Assembly (NCBI GenBank): GCA_018857735.1
Contig: JABMCL010001731.1
Span: 507,001 to 571,000, forward strand
Source of the DNA: Alviniconcha marisindica
Taxonomy: Eukaryota; Mollusca; Gastropoda; Provannidae
DNA: 64,000 nucleotides
Reading direction: 5' to 3'
Position 1 is the stretch's first letter. Each line of letters starts with the position of its first letter. This document shows, one piece after another, positions 10,525 to 22,620 of this stretch. Under the pieces are notes generated by a model. The model worked only from the letters and a program-made list of their open reading frames with translations. It was not told where the DNA came from and did not search any database. A program made the position numbers and the translations under genes.

Positions 10525-13354
10525 CCATCTTGGTTCCCTTGGTTCAATGAAGAGCCAGTAAAAGATGGCCCATGAGACGGATGCCATGCTTTCCAGACAT
10601 GTTTGTAACAAAATATCAAATGTGAAGAAATGGCCCTGTCCACGGCATTTTTCATGCAAATTTCAAACGTTGATTTCAGCAAATTAGACCATTATTCAAC
10701 TGAAAAACTGCTGCGAGTGTATTCCTATTAATGGAATTTGTGATGCGTCTTTGCTTGGTAGCCGCTTTCACTTCCTCGCGGACCGTGAAATGGCAAGTGT
10801 AGTATGCATATTAACAATAAAACATATGTATGCACAGTAGCTCCTGTATCAGAACAATGGGGGATGTTGGGCAGTAATTATTTTTGTCATGGTTACAGCA
10901 GTTTGATCAGTTTTGACTCGCGTAAACATTCAAAGGAGATATTTGGCCGAGCATTTTCTCTGTACTCTTCTTTCTCGGAGGTTGTTTTGGGCGAGATCTT
11001 TCAAACCTTTCTTTGTGATAACTTACATCGAGCATTTTATACCCGTTTGAATTAATTTGGTGGATTTTCAAGGCCTCGGGGAGGATGAGAGAATCTTTTT
11101 AACCCATAATTCACGAGAGAAAGACCACTGCAATTACGGTTACCTTCTCTGGTATGGGATAAATCCTTACCTTATTCTACCTAGAGGTCCTCAGTGAATG
11201 GCGTGTGTTGGGGGGGGGGGGGGGGGGAGAGAGAGAGAGAGAGAGAGAGAAGTAAATTTGGGTGGTCAGAGTTTTTATTTCAGTTTAATCAGTTCAGTTT
11301 AGCTGATTGAGTTCACATACACCTTATTCATCTCATGAGAGACAATTCCAAATGTTCATGTATCTTACTTCCAGCAACTGTCTATGCACTGTGTGTGCTT
11401 TCTGAAATTTTCTGAAACAAGTCAAAATCGCTCTCTCTGTTTGAATGTTTATTTTCCCATTTAGAGTGTAAATCTGAGTGTTCCTTTCTTCTTTTTGAGA
11501 TACAAAATTGGTAACGAGGACAAAAGAAATTGTGGACTTTTCTCTGGAGAGATGGAACAGAAGAAGACCAGACATAAAGAAAATCCATGCAGGGACCTCT
11601 TGCCAGACCTCCTACCAGGCATCCACGTCATTTCAGTTAGAATATTTTAAGCTTTGTGATGACGTGTATTAAAGCTAGCTGGGATCTGCTTCAATCTACC
11701 CATGTGAGTTCATTCTTCCGAGCATTCCCTCTGCTGTCAAAGCCAGGCACTTTTGTGTTTTCTCTAAGCATTCGGCCTGAGGCCAACATTAAACTCCTCA
11801 GACATTCTTCTGCAGTCATCAGAAAGCATACATCTGATTCCTGCGAACGTTCCTTCTGCGCCCAACGTGGTGGCTTTTTTGTTTTGTTTTTATCCTCAAA
11901 GTCTGCGGTCAATTTTAATGTTTCTGACCATTCGTCCAATACTTCCTGTGGTGGAGTACTGCAGAAGCAGAAATTAAAGTCCTCTCTGAAAATCCTTGGC
12001 TATCAAAGGTAAGCTTACCTCATGAAGTAGTCGGAATACATCTGTTCATGTATTGCCTATCGACAGGGATTTTCACCTTTGTTTCTGCAGTAACCATCAA
12101 TCATTATGTGACGAGTGTCAAGAGCAATGTATCAGTTATTTTACTTTCTACTGCCTGATGATAGTTTTGCGATGATAGTATGGCCTTTGTTTTTGACTTA
12201 GTGTTAAATGTCAGATAGCCCGTCCCACCCCAATCATCCAGTCTGCATTAGCCTTAACGACCTTTCCCACCCCACATCCAGTTCAATTTTGAGGGATGGT
12301 TGTAATGCATTTCATGTAATTTCAGACAGGCTTGTGCCATTATTTATTATCCCTGTTTCTGTTTAAATACGGTATCTTAAAGTTGGTTCTTGTTAATTCT
12401 GATTGTTTTCACATTTTACAGTTTACTTATGAGTTACTTATAACCACACACTTTATAAAGGACGTACTTATAAATGCATGAGTAAAAAACATTCAACAAA
12501 CCTTTCTCCCCAAACCTTGTGTGAATTTTAACTGTTCATTGGGCAGCCATTGTGATATTTCCCTGCCACCCTCATGTCAGTGTTTGCATGGCAGTCATTT
12601 GGATCTCAGTTTCAGTGATATCTTTGCTCAAATCAGTGTTAATATCATTTAGCCATTTTAACTATTTCATTTCAGTTAGTACTGTCATCACGTTTCAGAT
12701 TTAAAAAATAATTAATGATTTGTGTTATTCTCGCAGAGATTTCAAGTGTGTGAATATAATACACTAGAAAGAAACTTTTCATCTGCATTTGCAATGTAGT
12801 TTTGTACATGTTTCAAGTTCTTGAATGGTAGCACAAAATTGTTATGAGTTTCGTGGCATCGTTTTCACTGCATGTAATTCTGTTAGCACCTCAGAAACAA
12901 AGCAAAACGTGATTCTGTGTGTTTTGTAAAATGTGGAGTTTTTGTCTCAAATTTGGATGGCTTGTTTATACTACATGTAATGTGTTACTGTATCCAACAT
13001 GCAATCAACAAGGTTGTTCGTACAGCCACAACCTTGATTCTTACTTAAATATATGCTGTTAGTTGTGGGTCTTATGTGGACCAAAGCCTTGTGTTGATGT
13101 ATCAAGGTGTCTGCCGGTACAGATGCAGATACGGTACAGATGCAGATACACAAAATCGGTGATGAAAGTGTATGACTAAAGCCAAACTTATTCTTTGTCT
13201 GTGATGTTTGATTGATGATTTGGGCCCGTTTCCCTAGTTGCTGGCCGGCTCTATTATGGCCTTTCTTAGATATTGGGGCCCGAGGAATTATTTTTTTTAT
13301 CAGGAGCTGGTCTCTGCATGAAAAGCAAGTCACTGACTTCTCCTCTCCTCAGTC
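10525..13354. other. intergenic: no gene recognised
   Basis: Holds a poly-G run followed by (GA)n at about 11211-11251. The frames at 11656-12012 and 12971-13333 have no recognisable domain. Confidence 0.5.
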
Positions 13355-13660
13355 TGTGAGCCGGTTTGGCCTAGCAGTAAGGTGTTAGGCTGGTAAGCAG
13401 AAGGACCTCGGTTCGATACAGCTTCGGCTCTCCTTTCTCTTCAAAAAGGTTGTGGTTTGTGGACACTGTCTTGTGACTGTCCATCACTTCCTGCTGAAAC
13501 ATTAAAATGGCTCTCATTGCTGCCTGCAGAAATCATTCTGGTGGTGACAGTGTAGCGACAGGTATGATCTCCTTCCCTCTTCCCCCACCTTCATGCCCCC
13601 TTCTCCCTGTCCCTAATAAGCCTCATGGTTTCTGTGGATGTTAAGCACCATGTTTACTTC
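13355..13660 (+). mobile_element. tRNA-derived SINE
   Basis: The head has a TGGCCTAGCAGTAAGG A box and a GGTTCGATAC B box about 30 bases downstream, the spacing of an RNA polymerase III promoter. A body of about 230 bases follows, ending near CCCTAATAAGCC and GTGGATGTTAAGCACCATG. Similar tails occur at 23250-23405 (+) and 34976-35040 (-), and a degenerate head at 8606. Confidence 0.75.
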
Positions 13661-13879
13661 TCCTCAGTTTTCTCTCACTGCTGTGCGAAAACCATGACGT
13701 TTTGCCCACATAGTGGTGGCACATTTCTTATGCATGTACGGTGTTCCTCGTCATTCTTTGCAGGAATCCAAATTGTGCGCTTGGTCTGAATACGTTTTTG
13801 GCTTACCAATCCGAAAATAATACTAAATGATATACTGAAAATAAGAACTGTATCCAGTGCCTACTTATGGCCGATAGCG

Positions 13880-14060
13880 CTTAACAATACAAACGTACAT
13901 CAAATCTATTTTTTATTTTTTTTAATATTTTTTTTTCAGTACCAAAAAAACCAGAAACAATTCTTTTTTCAATAATAATAAAAAATAAGTAGTGATGTAA
14001 AACAACAAACCACAAAACAACAACAACCAAACACACACACACACACACACACACACAGCA
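13880..14060. repeat. A/T-rich low complexity and (CA)n tract
   Basis: An A/T-rich stretch is followed by about 13 CA units at 14033-14057. Confidence 0.85.
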
Positions 14061-14170
14061 AAGCAAAGCAAGCCCAGCTTGTAACAAATTCTTTATATTT
14101 ACGCACAACAAACTAACGTAATTAGTAATACGTAACCAGTGACAGTGTGTTAGAATATATATATAATTTC

Positions 14171-14663
14171 ATTCACATAAAACCTTTTATGCCACACATC
14201 AAGTCCAACACACAACTGTGAGTGAAAAAGGGCAACTTTATTTATAAAGTGCCAGAAATTAAACCGCTTAATGATTGGTGGTCCCTTGCATACAATTGCA
14301 TACAATTCCGTGCTCTTTGCACTTGCCTTGGTGGGACCACCCGAACACATGTTGACACTGCACATATGTATCCACACATGATATTTAACTGATTAGTATG
14401 ACATGTACATCAGTATTCCCGCATTGTTATAGTAAGTTTGCCTAAACACTAGGCAATGAGAACAGATATCTTCTAGACAAATATATGTGACCCATCTTCA
14501 AGCATGTAGCATTTTGGTAATCAAAATATCAACATCATCAAGTTACCAACATTTGACCCATCACTAGGTCTCATTCACAATTAGATACACAATTATACTC
14601 CCAAATGCTCATTACCCCTCCCTATGCCAGTGTAGACTCTTCTCTGGTGTGGGAGCTGAGGGC
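14171..14663 (-). repeat. dispersed repeat, copy A of an inverted pair
   Basis: This stretch is, by eye, about 85-90% identical to the reverse complement of 47955-48427. The homology starts at ATTCACATAAAACC and ends at GGGAGCTGAGGGC. Beyond both ends the copies diverge sharply. No protein signature was seen. Probably a non-autonomous mobile element. Confidence 0.75.
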
Positions 14664-16880
14664 TCTTTCAAATTAGGTGGTGGCTGGGGAGGTCGGTGGT
14701 TGAAGGTTCTGGTGTGCTACTTTGTGCGAGCCTGCCTACCGGGAAGAGGGGAGCCAAAGTAGTGTTCTTTGTTCCCTTGCACAGTGTGCCCAAACCGCAT
14801 GTCATCTACTGCCCATGCATGGGCCGTTTATATCCCCTATCCTTCTAGGCGAAAATAGTCTGTTGTCTACTATTGTGTGCCACTTAGCACTGCTTAACAT
14901 GCCTTGCTGTGTCGCATAAGCAACACACACATGCTCGCATTCACATACCCATCGTGTGGTACCAATCAACTGTTAGGGTGAAGGACAATCTTGAATTACA
15001 CTATTCTTGGAGGAGATATGTTTTGAATATTCGTTTGTTTCATTCTCTTTACTGTCAAGTGTCCATCATTATTTGTAAAACATTTATGAAATGTTCTGTC
15101 ATTGCTTCATTGTCAAATGCCCCGTTTGAAGACGTAGCTGGGTATCTTTAAATGGTACCAGTGTACTGTTGTACAATGTACAATTGTTGAATAGTATACA
15201 TGACTCTCGGCTTCTGAGCAGAGATTGTTCTCCAGATTGCTTGAAATATAAGTACAAATATTTTACCTGGCTTTGAACCAAAGAGATGTGTTTAATAATT
15301 TCTTTCTTGCTTTGTTGTTGTTGTTGCTAGACATATACAGCGTGAAAAGCGCTGAGGACTCCTCTGCATTTTTTGTTATGGGGTAAGTTTCCTTTGTTTT
15401 TCTTTAGTTAAACAGACGCATTATTTTGCTGTGAAAACTCTTAACTTGATACAATATAACTTTATTGCCATGTGTCAATACACTGATTGCACGAGGAATG
15501 TTTTGTGGTGCCAAGTACACTCACCACACTCACTCCAATCATAAAACATCAAAGTACAACAACAGCAAATAAACATCCTGGCAAAAGGTCATTCATAGAT
15601 CCCAAAAAAACATGAAAAATCCCACTGGCATCAAGCTGTGCATATCACATAAAATTGCCACTTCCCGAGGACCCGCTCTTAAAAGTTATTGTGCTAATAA
15701 AAGCAATTATAACAATTATCTACAACAAATTAATTAATTAACCCTGCTGTTAAGATACTTCTCTTGACAATGATACTGCCAAATGCTGCTTCTGTATGGT
15801 CAGTTGGCAAGAGAGTGTACACGTAAAACGCGGATGTTGCAACTGGATGTTATCATGTTGGCGGAAATGACATGATGTGGGATCATTAGAATGGAAAGAA
15901 ACTAAGCTGCTTACATACATTCCAGTTTATACCTTTATTATCAGAACTTTTCCAATTATGCATAACTTGCGTTACTGTTGGATCATAACTCATAGTGAAA
16001 ATACAGTTGGCAGGTATAATGTGTAAGTCGAGTGACGGCAAATGTTGCATCTGTTTTATCAACAGGCTGTGTGGTTTTAAATGAAGATGCAAATAAGTTT
16101 GGGCCTTGATTGTTGCGCAGTGGCATGTGCAAGTGCTTAGTATTCGTGTGCCTTGACAAAGTCAGCTTTAGATTGGTTAGTATGCATAACACGTGACCAG
16201 ACTTGCAATGGCTATTATGCAATAAGGTGATCATGATTTACCATAAATAAAACACTACCATGCTTTTACAAAGTGGGATATTTTATGCATCTTAAGAATA
16301 TTGTTGTAAAGCCACAACCTTAATCGGAAGAGCAGTTTGAATAATAAATGTGTTAGACTGTTACTTCACAAAACAACAAGATAGTATAATTCTGTCTCCA
16401 CCAACATACCCATTCGGGTAATGGGTGCTTGCTTTGTTATCAACGGTTCAGTTGTTTGGTCGTATTTGCTTTTAACTCACAGCTGTTTAGTTTTAATGTT
16501 GTAATCGGCTATGATGTGGTATGTATTCACCCATTTTGTGTTTATCATGATGGTTGTCAAGGTCACGTCAAAGCCCTAATAGAGTGATGTCCTTTTTGTT
16601 TTGTCCGTCCATTTGATTGTTATAGTTTAGGTTTAAATGTATACAGTTTGGTGTTAGGTGCAAACATTATCATTCGTGATGGGGCACCGTGAATACAGAA
16701 ATAGACCCCTCTGCTGAAAATCAGAGCTTTGGAGGATTTTCTCTTTTAAGCCTGGAGTAGGTCAGAATATAACTTCATCTACTCACCCAAGGATTTCTCC
16801 GTGCTCAGTTTATTCAACTTCATTTCCCTGAAATGATGTGTGTCATGAACAGTGAATCAAGATTTTTACTTGTGATTTGA
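14664..16880. other. intergenic: no gene recognised
   Basis: 15450-15750 may be a LINE 3' end on the minus strand: there GGCAATAAAGTTATATTGT lies at the tail, resembling the ends of L2/Rex1-type elements. The rest is AT-rich without recognisable features. Confidence 0.4.
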
Positions 16881-17603
16881 TTAACTCTTTCAAGGCTTTC
16901 CACGTCTTAAGGCGCGGAGCTTAGGAGTACGTTTGACGACAATCCGCATCTTTAGACACGGTAAGAATTAAAGATTTTTAACGGTCTTACTGACTTTCCA
17001 GTTGACTGGAAGCAATTATATTACACTAACTGCATCAATTTCGGACACTTTTGGTAATCCCCCTTAGTCCAGTCGAGTGTTCCTTTGTCTGTTTTGGAAT
17101 TTTGTAACACGCTTGTCAAACTGACGAAAGTTGTACGTTTCAAAATGGCAGCGCGCAGAGTCAGCATGCGTTACTCAGCGAGGGAAACTGTGGAATTAGT
17201 ACTGAATGAGGGCTCGGATCTAGAAGATTTTTTGGACAGTGGTTCTGAAGAGAACACTGTTGATTCTGGCGAGGAGTTTGTGCCAGTACATCTCGAGGCG
17301 GACTCAAGTGACAGCGATAATAACAACTTCATTTTCATTATTGGGATCCGTGTAACCCATAGAATAAAACTTTTTTTTCTTCTGTTTGGACAGTTCCTGT
17401 TTTGCTGTTGCGACAGAGAAAGGTATATGATACCACTGTATGGATTATTGATCTGACAAGTACACAACCCAAGCTTTCTAAAAATGTATATGTTTATTGT
17501 ATTATTCCTAGTACTTTATTTACTACGTTTTTTTTTAAACGGGCAAAAACAGTGCGTCTACAGGAGCTGAGCGCGTCATTTTGTGGCGTCTTGAATGAGT
17601 TAA
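16881..17603 (+). mobile_element. internally deleted piggyBac-like DNA transposon
   Basis: The element is bounded by TTAA at 16881-16884 and TTAA at 17600-17603, the piggyBac target duplication. Immediately inside are imperfect terminal inverted repeats, CTCTTTCAAGGC on the left and CTCATTCAAGAC read inward from the right (10 of 12 match). The interior holds an N-terminal transposase fragment at 17145. The body is about 715 bp, far too short for a full piggyBac element, so it is non-autonomous. Confidence 0.75.
17145..17456 (+). pseudogene. piggyBac-like transposase, N-terminal fragment
   Basis: The frame from ATG 17145 begins MAARRVSMRYSARETVELVL and then has an acidic Ser/Asp/Glu-rich stretch (GSDLEDFLDSGSEENTVD and on to DSSDSDNN). 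Basic start, helix, acidic tail is the N-terminal layout of PGBD-type piggyBac transposases. The frame then runs into unrelated sequence and ends near 17456. The DDD catalytic core and Cys-rich C-terminal domain are absent. Confidence 0.65.
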
Positions 17604-19499
17604 TCTCCTTGGGAAAAGTGAAGATCTTCACCTTTGTTTCACCCCAGAGCTGGAGAAATGTGATGCCAACTTCCTGTCTGGAATCTCAGGGCTGTCATTT
17701 GATTCCCCTTTCTTACCTCCTCTATCGTCCTCTTGCTCTTTCGGTCTGGTCATTGTTCTGATAACAGCCCATTTTTCTGATTTTGTTTCCAGAAAATTAT
17801 CCAGATAGGCTTTTTGATATGGCTCTTATGTAGCACCTAGGAGATGATAGTTGGTAGTAAGTGTGTCATATAGCACTGATATTTGCCATAATGCTTTGTG
17901 TAAAGTTTTTCAATTTATATTGTTTCTGTCCACTCCTGTTTTATATTTTTCTTTTAATCTGGCTTCAATAAATTAGATGATACCAGCATGCGTTTGCTTT
18001 TGTTTTGTTTTGGAAAAAGGGCAATATTGAAGGGACTGCCTCTTCAAAAATGTGTTCGATGTTTGCATACATGTATGTTTTGTTTTATGTTTATGTAAGG
18101 AATGATTCTGTGGATTTGACTCGGGGAGGGGTTTACGAGAAGTTTTTAAATATACATTTGCTTATGACAGAGTTGGGTTTTCCTGAGGTGACCATGTGAA
18201 ATTGTTTTGGTTGATCTATTTGGCAAAGTCAAAAATCTGATCTTATATTTAAGAAATTGAAATTGTGTTTAGATGAAGTTGTATTTGTTTGGATATTGCT
18301 GACTAAAATGACGCGTCTCCTTTTTTATAGTTGTGTGTGCGTCTTTCGTCCCAATACAATGTTGCCTTGGTGTTGAATAGGAACTAAAGTACTATATCTG
18401 TGTTGCTGAGCTCATCAGATTCCTGTAATTTGAACCCTAAGAGCTCGTTAAATGTTAAATATTGAAATATTGCTGTTCAAAGACTTATGTGACAGTTGCA
18501 AAATAACTGCACTGTTTAAAGACTTATGTCACTGTTGCAAAATAACTGCACTATTTTGCTGTGCAGAAACTCTTGTAGATAAACATAATTTAACATTGTA
18601 CTGTTTTAAATTAAGCCTGCTTTTTTTCCTTGTATTCTTTCATTATTATATACACAATTAAAACATTTTCAAAACTGGGATGGGGGTGCAAAAGAGGCCA
18701 AGACATGAAATGTAGCACATTCATGTTTAGTCAATGATCCCACCCAACATGCTGGCGAGAGGACATACCATTCGCTCCAGTGTAGCAGAACAAACTGTTG
18801 GCTTGTTATGATGAGCGAGAAGGATGTGGCAATAAAATATCTGTTTGTTGGTGAGTAAAAGCGAAAAGAATGCCCATCCAGCATTGTTAGTTGGTGAATG
18901 AATGGTGAAAAGAATATTGTTAACCTGACATGGAGGAACAAACTGTGTGTATACTAAGGAACTGTGAACAATGTTCATGACCCAACATGGTGGAACAAAC
19001 CGTGATGGTGGCAATCGCTGCCGACCACCTACATTTTTGTCACAACTGCGCAGCTAGACAAGTAACGTCCACCTAAAATCATTTAACTGTCTGTCTTTTT
19101 CTTCTTCATCTTGTGCAAATTAATTTATGATTATTATTTATTATTATTCTAAAACACTTTGACATGGACCATCGAACTACATGTTATATAAAATGGCAAA
19201 CATGCTGACTCCATTTATAGGTTATACGCATTATGTTATACGCTTGTTTTAAATAATGTGTTATAATTTACATCGGAATAGTTTGTGCTTTGTAATGACA
19301 ATTTTATTCATTGACATTCAGTCTTTGGCAGTAATCTCCTGTGTTATTTACAGTAAACTATGCCAAGATTAATGACACTGTGGGAACTTGGCCTGAGCTG
19401 AATTCTCACTCCTCGCTATGTCTATTAACCTTTCATAATGTATAATATATATCATATGATATCACTGAGGCATCACCGATATTTATTCCGTCCCTTAGT
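17604..19499. other. intergenic: no gene recognised
   Basis: Contains a 39-base tandem duplication at about 18479-18556. A patch at 18690-19030 has a segment containing GGAACAAAC repeated imperfectly. No coding signature. Confidence 0.45.
18479..18556. repeat. two-copy tandem repeat, 39-base unit
   Basis: AAAGACTTATGT followed by GTTGCAAAATAACTGCACT occurs twice in direct succession, with a few differences. Confidence 0.85.
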
Positions 19500-20173
19500 A
19501 TGTTTGTTGTGGTCTCTCTGTCTCTGTCTATCTCTGATCTAATCCTTTTCAACAATACGCGTACAATTTTACCAAAATGTGTATTTGTCGTTACACGAGT
19601 TTAGGAGGTTAAATGATTTGTGAGTTGTACGTTGTTTTCTTTCAATTTCGATTACTTCTGACGAGACTGTCAATTTTTGCATTTGTTGAGTAGTATGTCA
19701 TGTGCACATGTCAATTGTTTTAATAAAGTTTTCCAAATTCGGTGTTGCTGGTTTCTTTCTCTGTCTCTCTCTGTCTCAGTCTTTCTTTCTGTCTGTCTGT
19801 CTGTCTCTCTGATCTAATCCTTTTCATCAATACGCGTACAATTTTACTAAAAGGTGTATTTGTCGTTACATGAGTAATACCTACTCATGTAACGACAAAA
19901 GTAGGTTAAATGATTTGTGAGTTGTATGTTGTTTTCTTTCAGTTTCGATTACTTCTCACGAGACTGTACATTTTTGCATTTGTTGAGTAGTATATCACGT
20001 GCACACGTCAATTGTTTTAATAAAGGTTTCCAAATTCAGTGTTGCTGGTTTCTTTCTTTGTCTCTCTCTGTCTTTCTTTCTTTCTTTTTTTCTGTCTGTC
20101 TGTCTCTCTCTCTCTCTTTTACACACACACCTAATCATTTTTGTTAATACACGTACAATTTTACTTTATATTT

Positions 20174-20223
<50 letters not shown>

Positions 20224-20460
20224 CTACACTCATAGTAGGTTAAACGATTTGTGAGTTGTACGTTGTTTTCTTTCAGTTTTGATTACTTCTGACGAGACTG
20301 TAAAATTTTGCATTTGTTGAGTAGTATGTCACGTGCACACATCAACTGTTTTAATAAAAGTTTCCAAATTCAGTGTTGCTGGTTTATTTCTCTGTCTCTA
20401 CCACTCTCTCTATGTCTCTGTCTCTGTTTGTTTGTCTGTCTCTCTGTCTGTCTCTCTCTC
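19500..20460 (+). repeat. tandem repeat, three units of about 300 bases
   Basis: Three units share GTGAGTTGTACGTTGTTTTC (19620, 19917, 20251), GACGAGACTGT, TGTTGAGTAGTAT, TTTTAATAAA and a CT/GT-rich tail. Spacings are 297 and 334 bases; the longer one is due to a (TA)20 tract at 20180-20219 in the third unit. The second unit alone carries a perfect 41-base palindrome. Confidence 0.85.
19859..19899. repeat. perfect 18-base-arm palindrome
   Basis: The left arm TTTGTCGTTACATGAGTA and its exact complement flank a 5-base ATACC loop. The neighbouring tandem units have only a single copy of the left arm here, so the inverted copy arose within this unit. Confidence 0.9.
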
Positions 20461-20860
20461 TCAAATAGTCCCTTGTCTGGGTGAGGGCTGGATGTTAAAA
20501 ACCACATGCTTATCTACTGCCCTTGTAAATAGAGAATTTTATCTGATTTGATCTAACTTGGTCACCTAATGTGTACCACATCGAAAACAACATTCATGAC
20601 CTCCATATTCACAGTGAAATGCTTTCTCTTCCTCGCTGATCACTAATGCTGCAAGATCTTAGACTCGATTTACAGTTTTTAGTCTGTAAAATTGCCTATC
20701 ACCGTCCCGATTTAGAGTGTGGTTCAAAGTAACTTTGCCTGGTTATATTTACAAAAACCACCCAGCTGTGGCGCTTAACTGGCATGATCACTTTGTTATA
20801 ATGATGGACAAAGAAAGTATAGTGGTGTAAAAACAACATTACTGTACTGGCATACAGGTC
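20461..20860. other. SINE-like tail and spacer
   Basis: 20465-20560 resembles a common molluscan SINE or UTR repeat end (GTCTGGGTGAGGGCTGGATG, then TTATCTACTGCCCTTG). The right part probably belongs to the gypsy remnant that follows. Confidence 0.35.
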
Positions 20861-20861
20861 G

Positions 20862-21310
20862 ATGCCACACACCATGACTGGTGTGAGCCCAGTGGAGCTG
20901 TTCTTCAAGTGCCAGCAACGCACCTGCCTGTCTATGGTGAAGCCTGACTCTAAGACAGTGATGCACCAGAAGCAGCAGCAACATCAGCAGACTCATGATA
21001 ACAACACCATGAGGTTGTTTCCTGCCAGGAGACACAGTCACCATGTGCCTGTTCTGTGGGCTGGAAAAGTGGGCCTAAGGTGAAGTAATACAGCGCACTG
21101 GCCCTGTGTTGTACATGGTTCGAATCAACAACATCAGCCATGTTCACATCGATCACCTAGTGGCAGCCATGGAAATGGCCCCATTCAGCGATGCAGAGCT
21201 GGCAGTGGCCCCTCCTGAAAACACTCTTAGGTCCAGGAGTCGAGATGCTGAGGTGTGTAACCCCCCACACACCCTTGACCAGAGGTGCTGCTGCATGATG
21301 CATCAAGGAC
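20862..21310 (+). pseudogene. Ty3/gypsy integrase C-terminal remnant
   Basis: HTMTGVSPVELFFKCQQRT is the conserved stretch after the integrase core of many gypsy elements (TPH-x-x-TG-x-SPAELLFGR-like). It is followed by a Gln-rich basic stretch, then, after a frameshift near 21040, by a GPVLYMV- and HIDHLVAA-containing tail in another frame. The core and everything upstream are missing. It differs from the element at 1-4146, so it is a separate insertion. Confidence 0.7.
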
Positions 21311-22431
21311 AGCGGAGGTAAGTAAGTAAGTCAACCATTACAGTTATATCAAGACAGCGGAGGTCCCGGGCACACCTGCTAAGGTGTTAAACCGGCTGGA
21401 GAGGGTGATGACAACAACCCCAGCCCTGTAGCTGGAGAGGTCCAGCCCAGGACGATGCTACCCTGTCTGTTCTTGGAAGCCTCCTGAAAGACTGGATCTC
21501 TGAAAGCACTGACTGTGCTGGTCACAGACAAGGCTGAAGAATGTGCTGAGAGGAAAAACAGAAGCAAAACAAAAAAAACCACCCAACTCACTTGGTTGTT
21601 TTGTTTTCGTTCCAGCCTCGCATTCACGACCACAAACATTCTTTGGTTTTGATTTTGTATCGTCTGAATCGGCACTGTGTAATTCCAATCTGGGGGGAAG
21701 GAAGTGTTATAACCAGTAGTTATAGTAAAGGCATAACTAGGTATAATTAAAGGTATAATTAGGCCTGATTTCATGGGCCTATTGAAGTCCAGCCTTCCAT
21801 CACTCTCTCTCTCTCTCCCTGCTCCCTCACTCTTTGCACTGGACATTTCCTTCCCTCCCTAGTGATGTCCTTTTGGGATACAATAAATACCTAAACTGTC
21901 ATTATTGTCCTAGTACTCATTGAGGGAGAGGACATAACAGTCGTATTTCATTGATGCAACCAAAAGTGATCTACACTCCATATGTACATTACATCAGTGT
22001 ACACCACTGGAGCTTCCCCTAAAGACAAGTACACATTTGAAGTTTAAGCAGACAATGAAGTATTAAATGTGTTCCTGCCCCCCCCCCCTCCCCCCCCCCC
22101 CCCCCAAAGTCCACAAACTCATTCACAAAACACACACTCGCCCACAAAACAAACACACACACAACAACAACAACAACAACAACAACAAAACACCACCAAA
22201 AATACTCCATTAGGATAGCTCAGGGCACAGCAAAACACCATGGCAGTTATCATGGGGGAGCTTAGCACACCATTCACCAATTCCATGGCAGTTTTCACTG
22301 ATTCCAAGGCAATACCATGGCAGTTGTTACTGGTAACTAACAAAAAGTCTCCTTTCATGGACAGCTCAGTGCACCATACTGCACCATCTATCAGGGCTTC
22401 CAAACAACTGAATGTTGCTGGTACTGTTGAC
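21311..22431. other. intergenic / EFL1 3' flank
   Basis: Begins with GTAAGTAAGTAAGTCAACCATTAC, a scrap of the LINE 3' end seen at 31981 and 56034. Also holds a poly-C run (22078-22106) and (CA)/(CAA) repeats (22140-22193). The part nearest 22431 should be the EFL1 3' untranslated region, read on the minus strand; no clear polyadenylation signal was picked out. Confidence 0.45.
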
Positions 22432-22620
22432 CTATTTGTTGCGAGTAAGTGTGCGTTGTTTCTCTGCAAACTCTACTATCTTCTCATCCACCTTCAGACC
22501 TTTACGTCGCCTGACCTCATTCATGTACACCCGTGCACGATTCTCAACGTCCGCTTTCTCCCCAAAATGCAGGTATTCCTCATCCGTTGATGGTACCCAG
22601 AAAGGATCAATGTCAAGAAC
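22432..22620 (-). CDS. EFL1: EFL1 exon H (last coding exon)
   Basis: Acceptor TAACACTACAG; phase 0. It encodes [20 protein letters not shown], a basic helix ([19 protein letters not shown]), and the ending [10 protein letters not shown] before TAG at 22434-22432. This C-terminal helix and ending are conserved in EFL1 and EF-2-like proteins. The upstream intron of 9.8 kb is the longest in the window. Confidence 0.95.
   Translation of the reverse strand, partial: VLDIDPFWVPSTDEEYLHFGEKADVENRARVYMNEVRRRKGLKVDEKIVEFAEKQRTLTRNK

Noticed and set aside
21379..21846. 155-codon minus-strand open frame near the EFL1 3' end
   Set aside because: Composition is low complexity with no domain, and it is not in frame or splice contact with EFL1.
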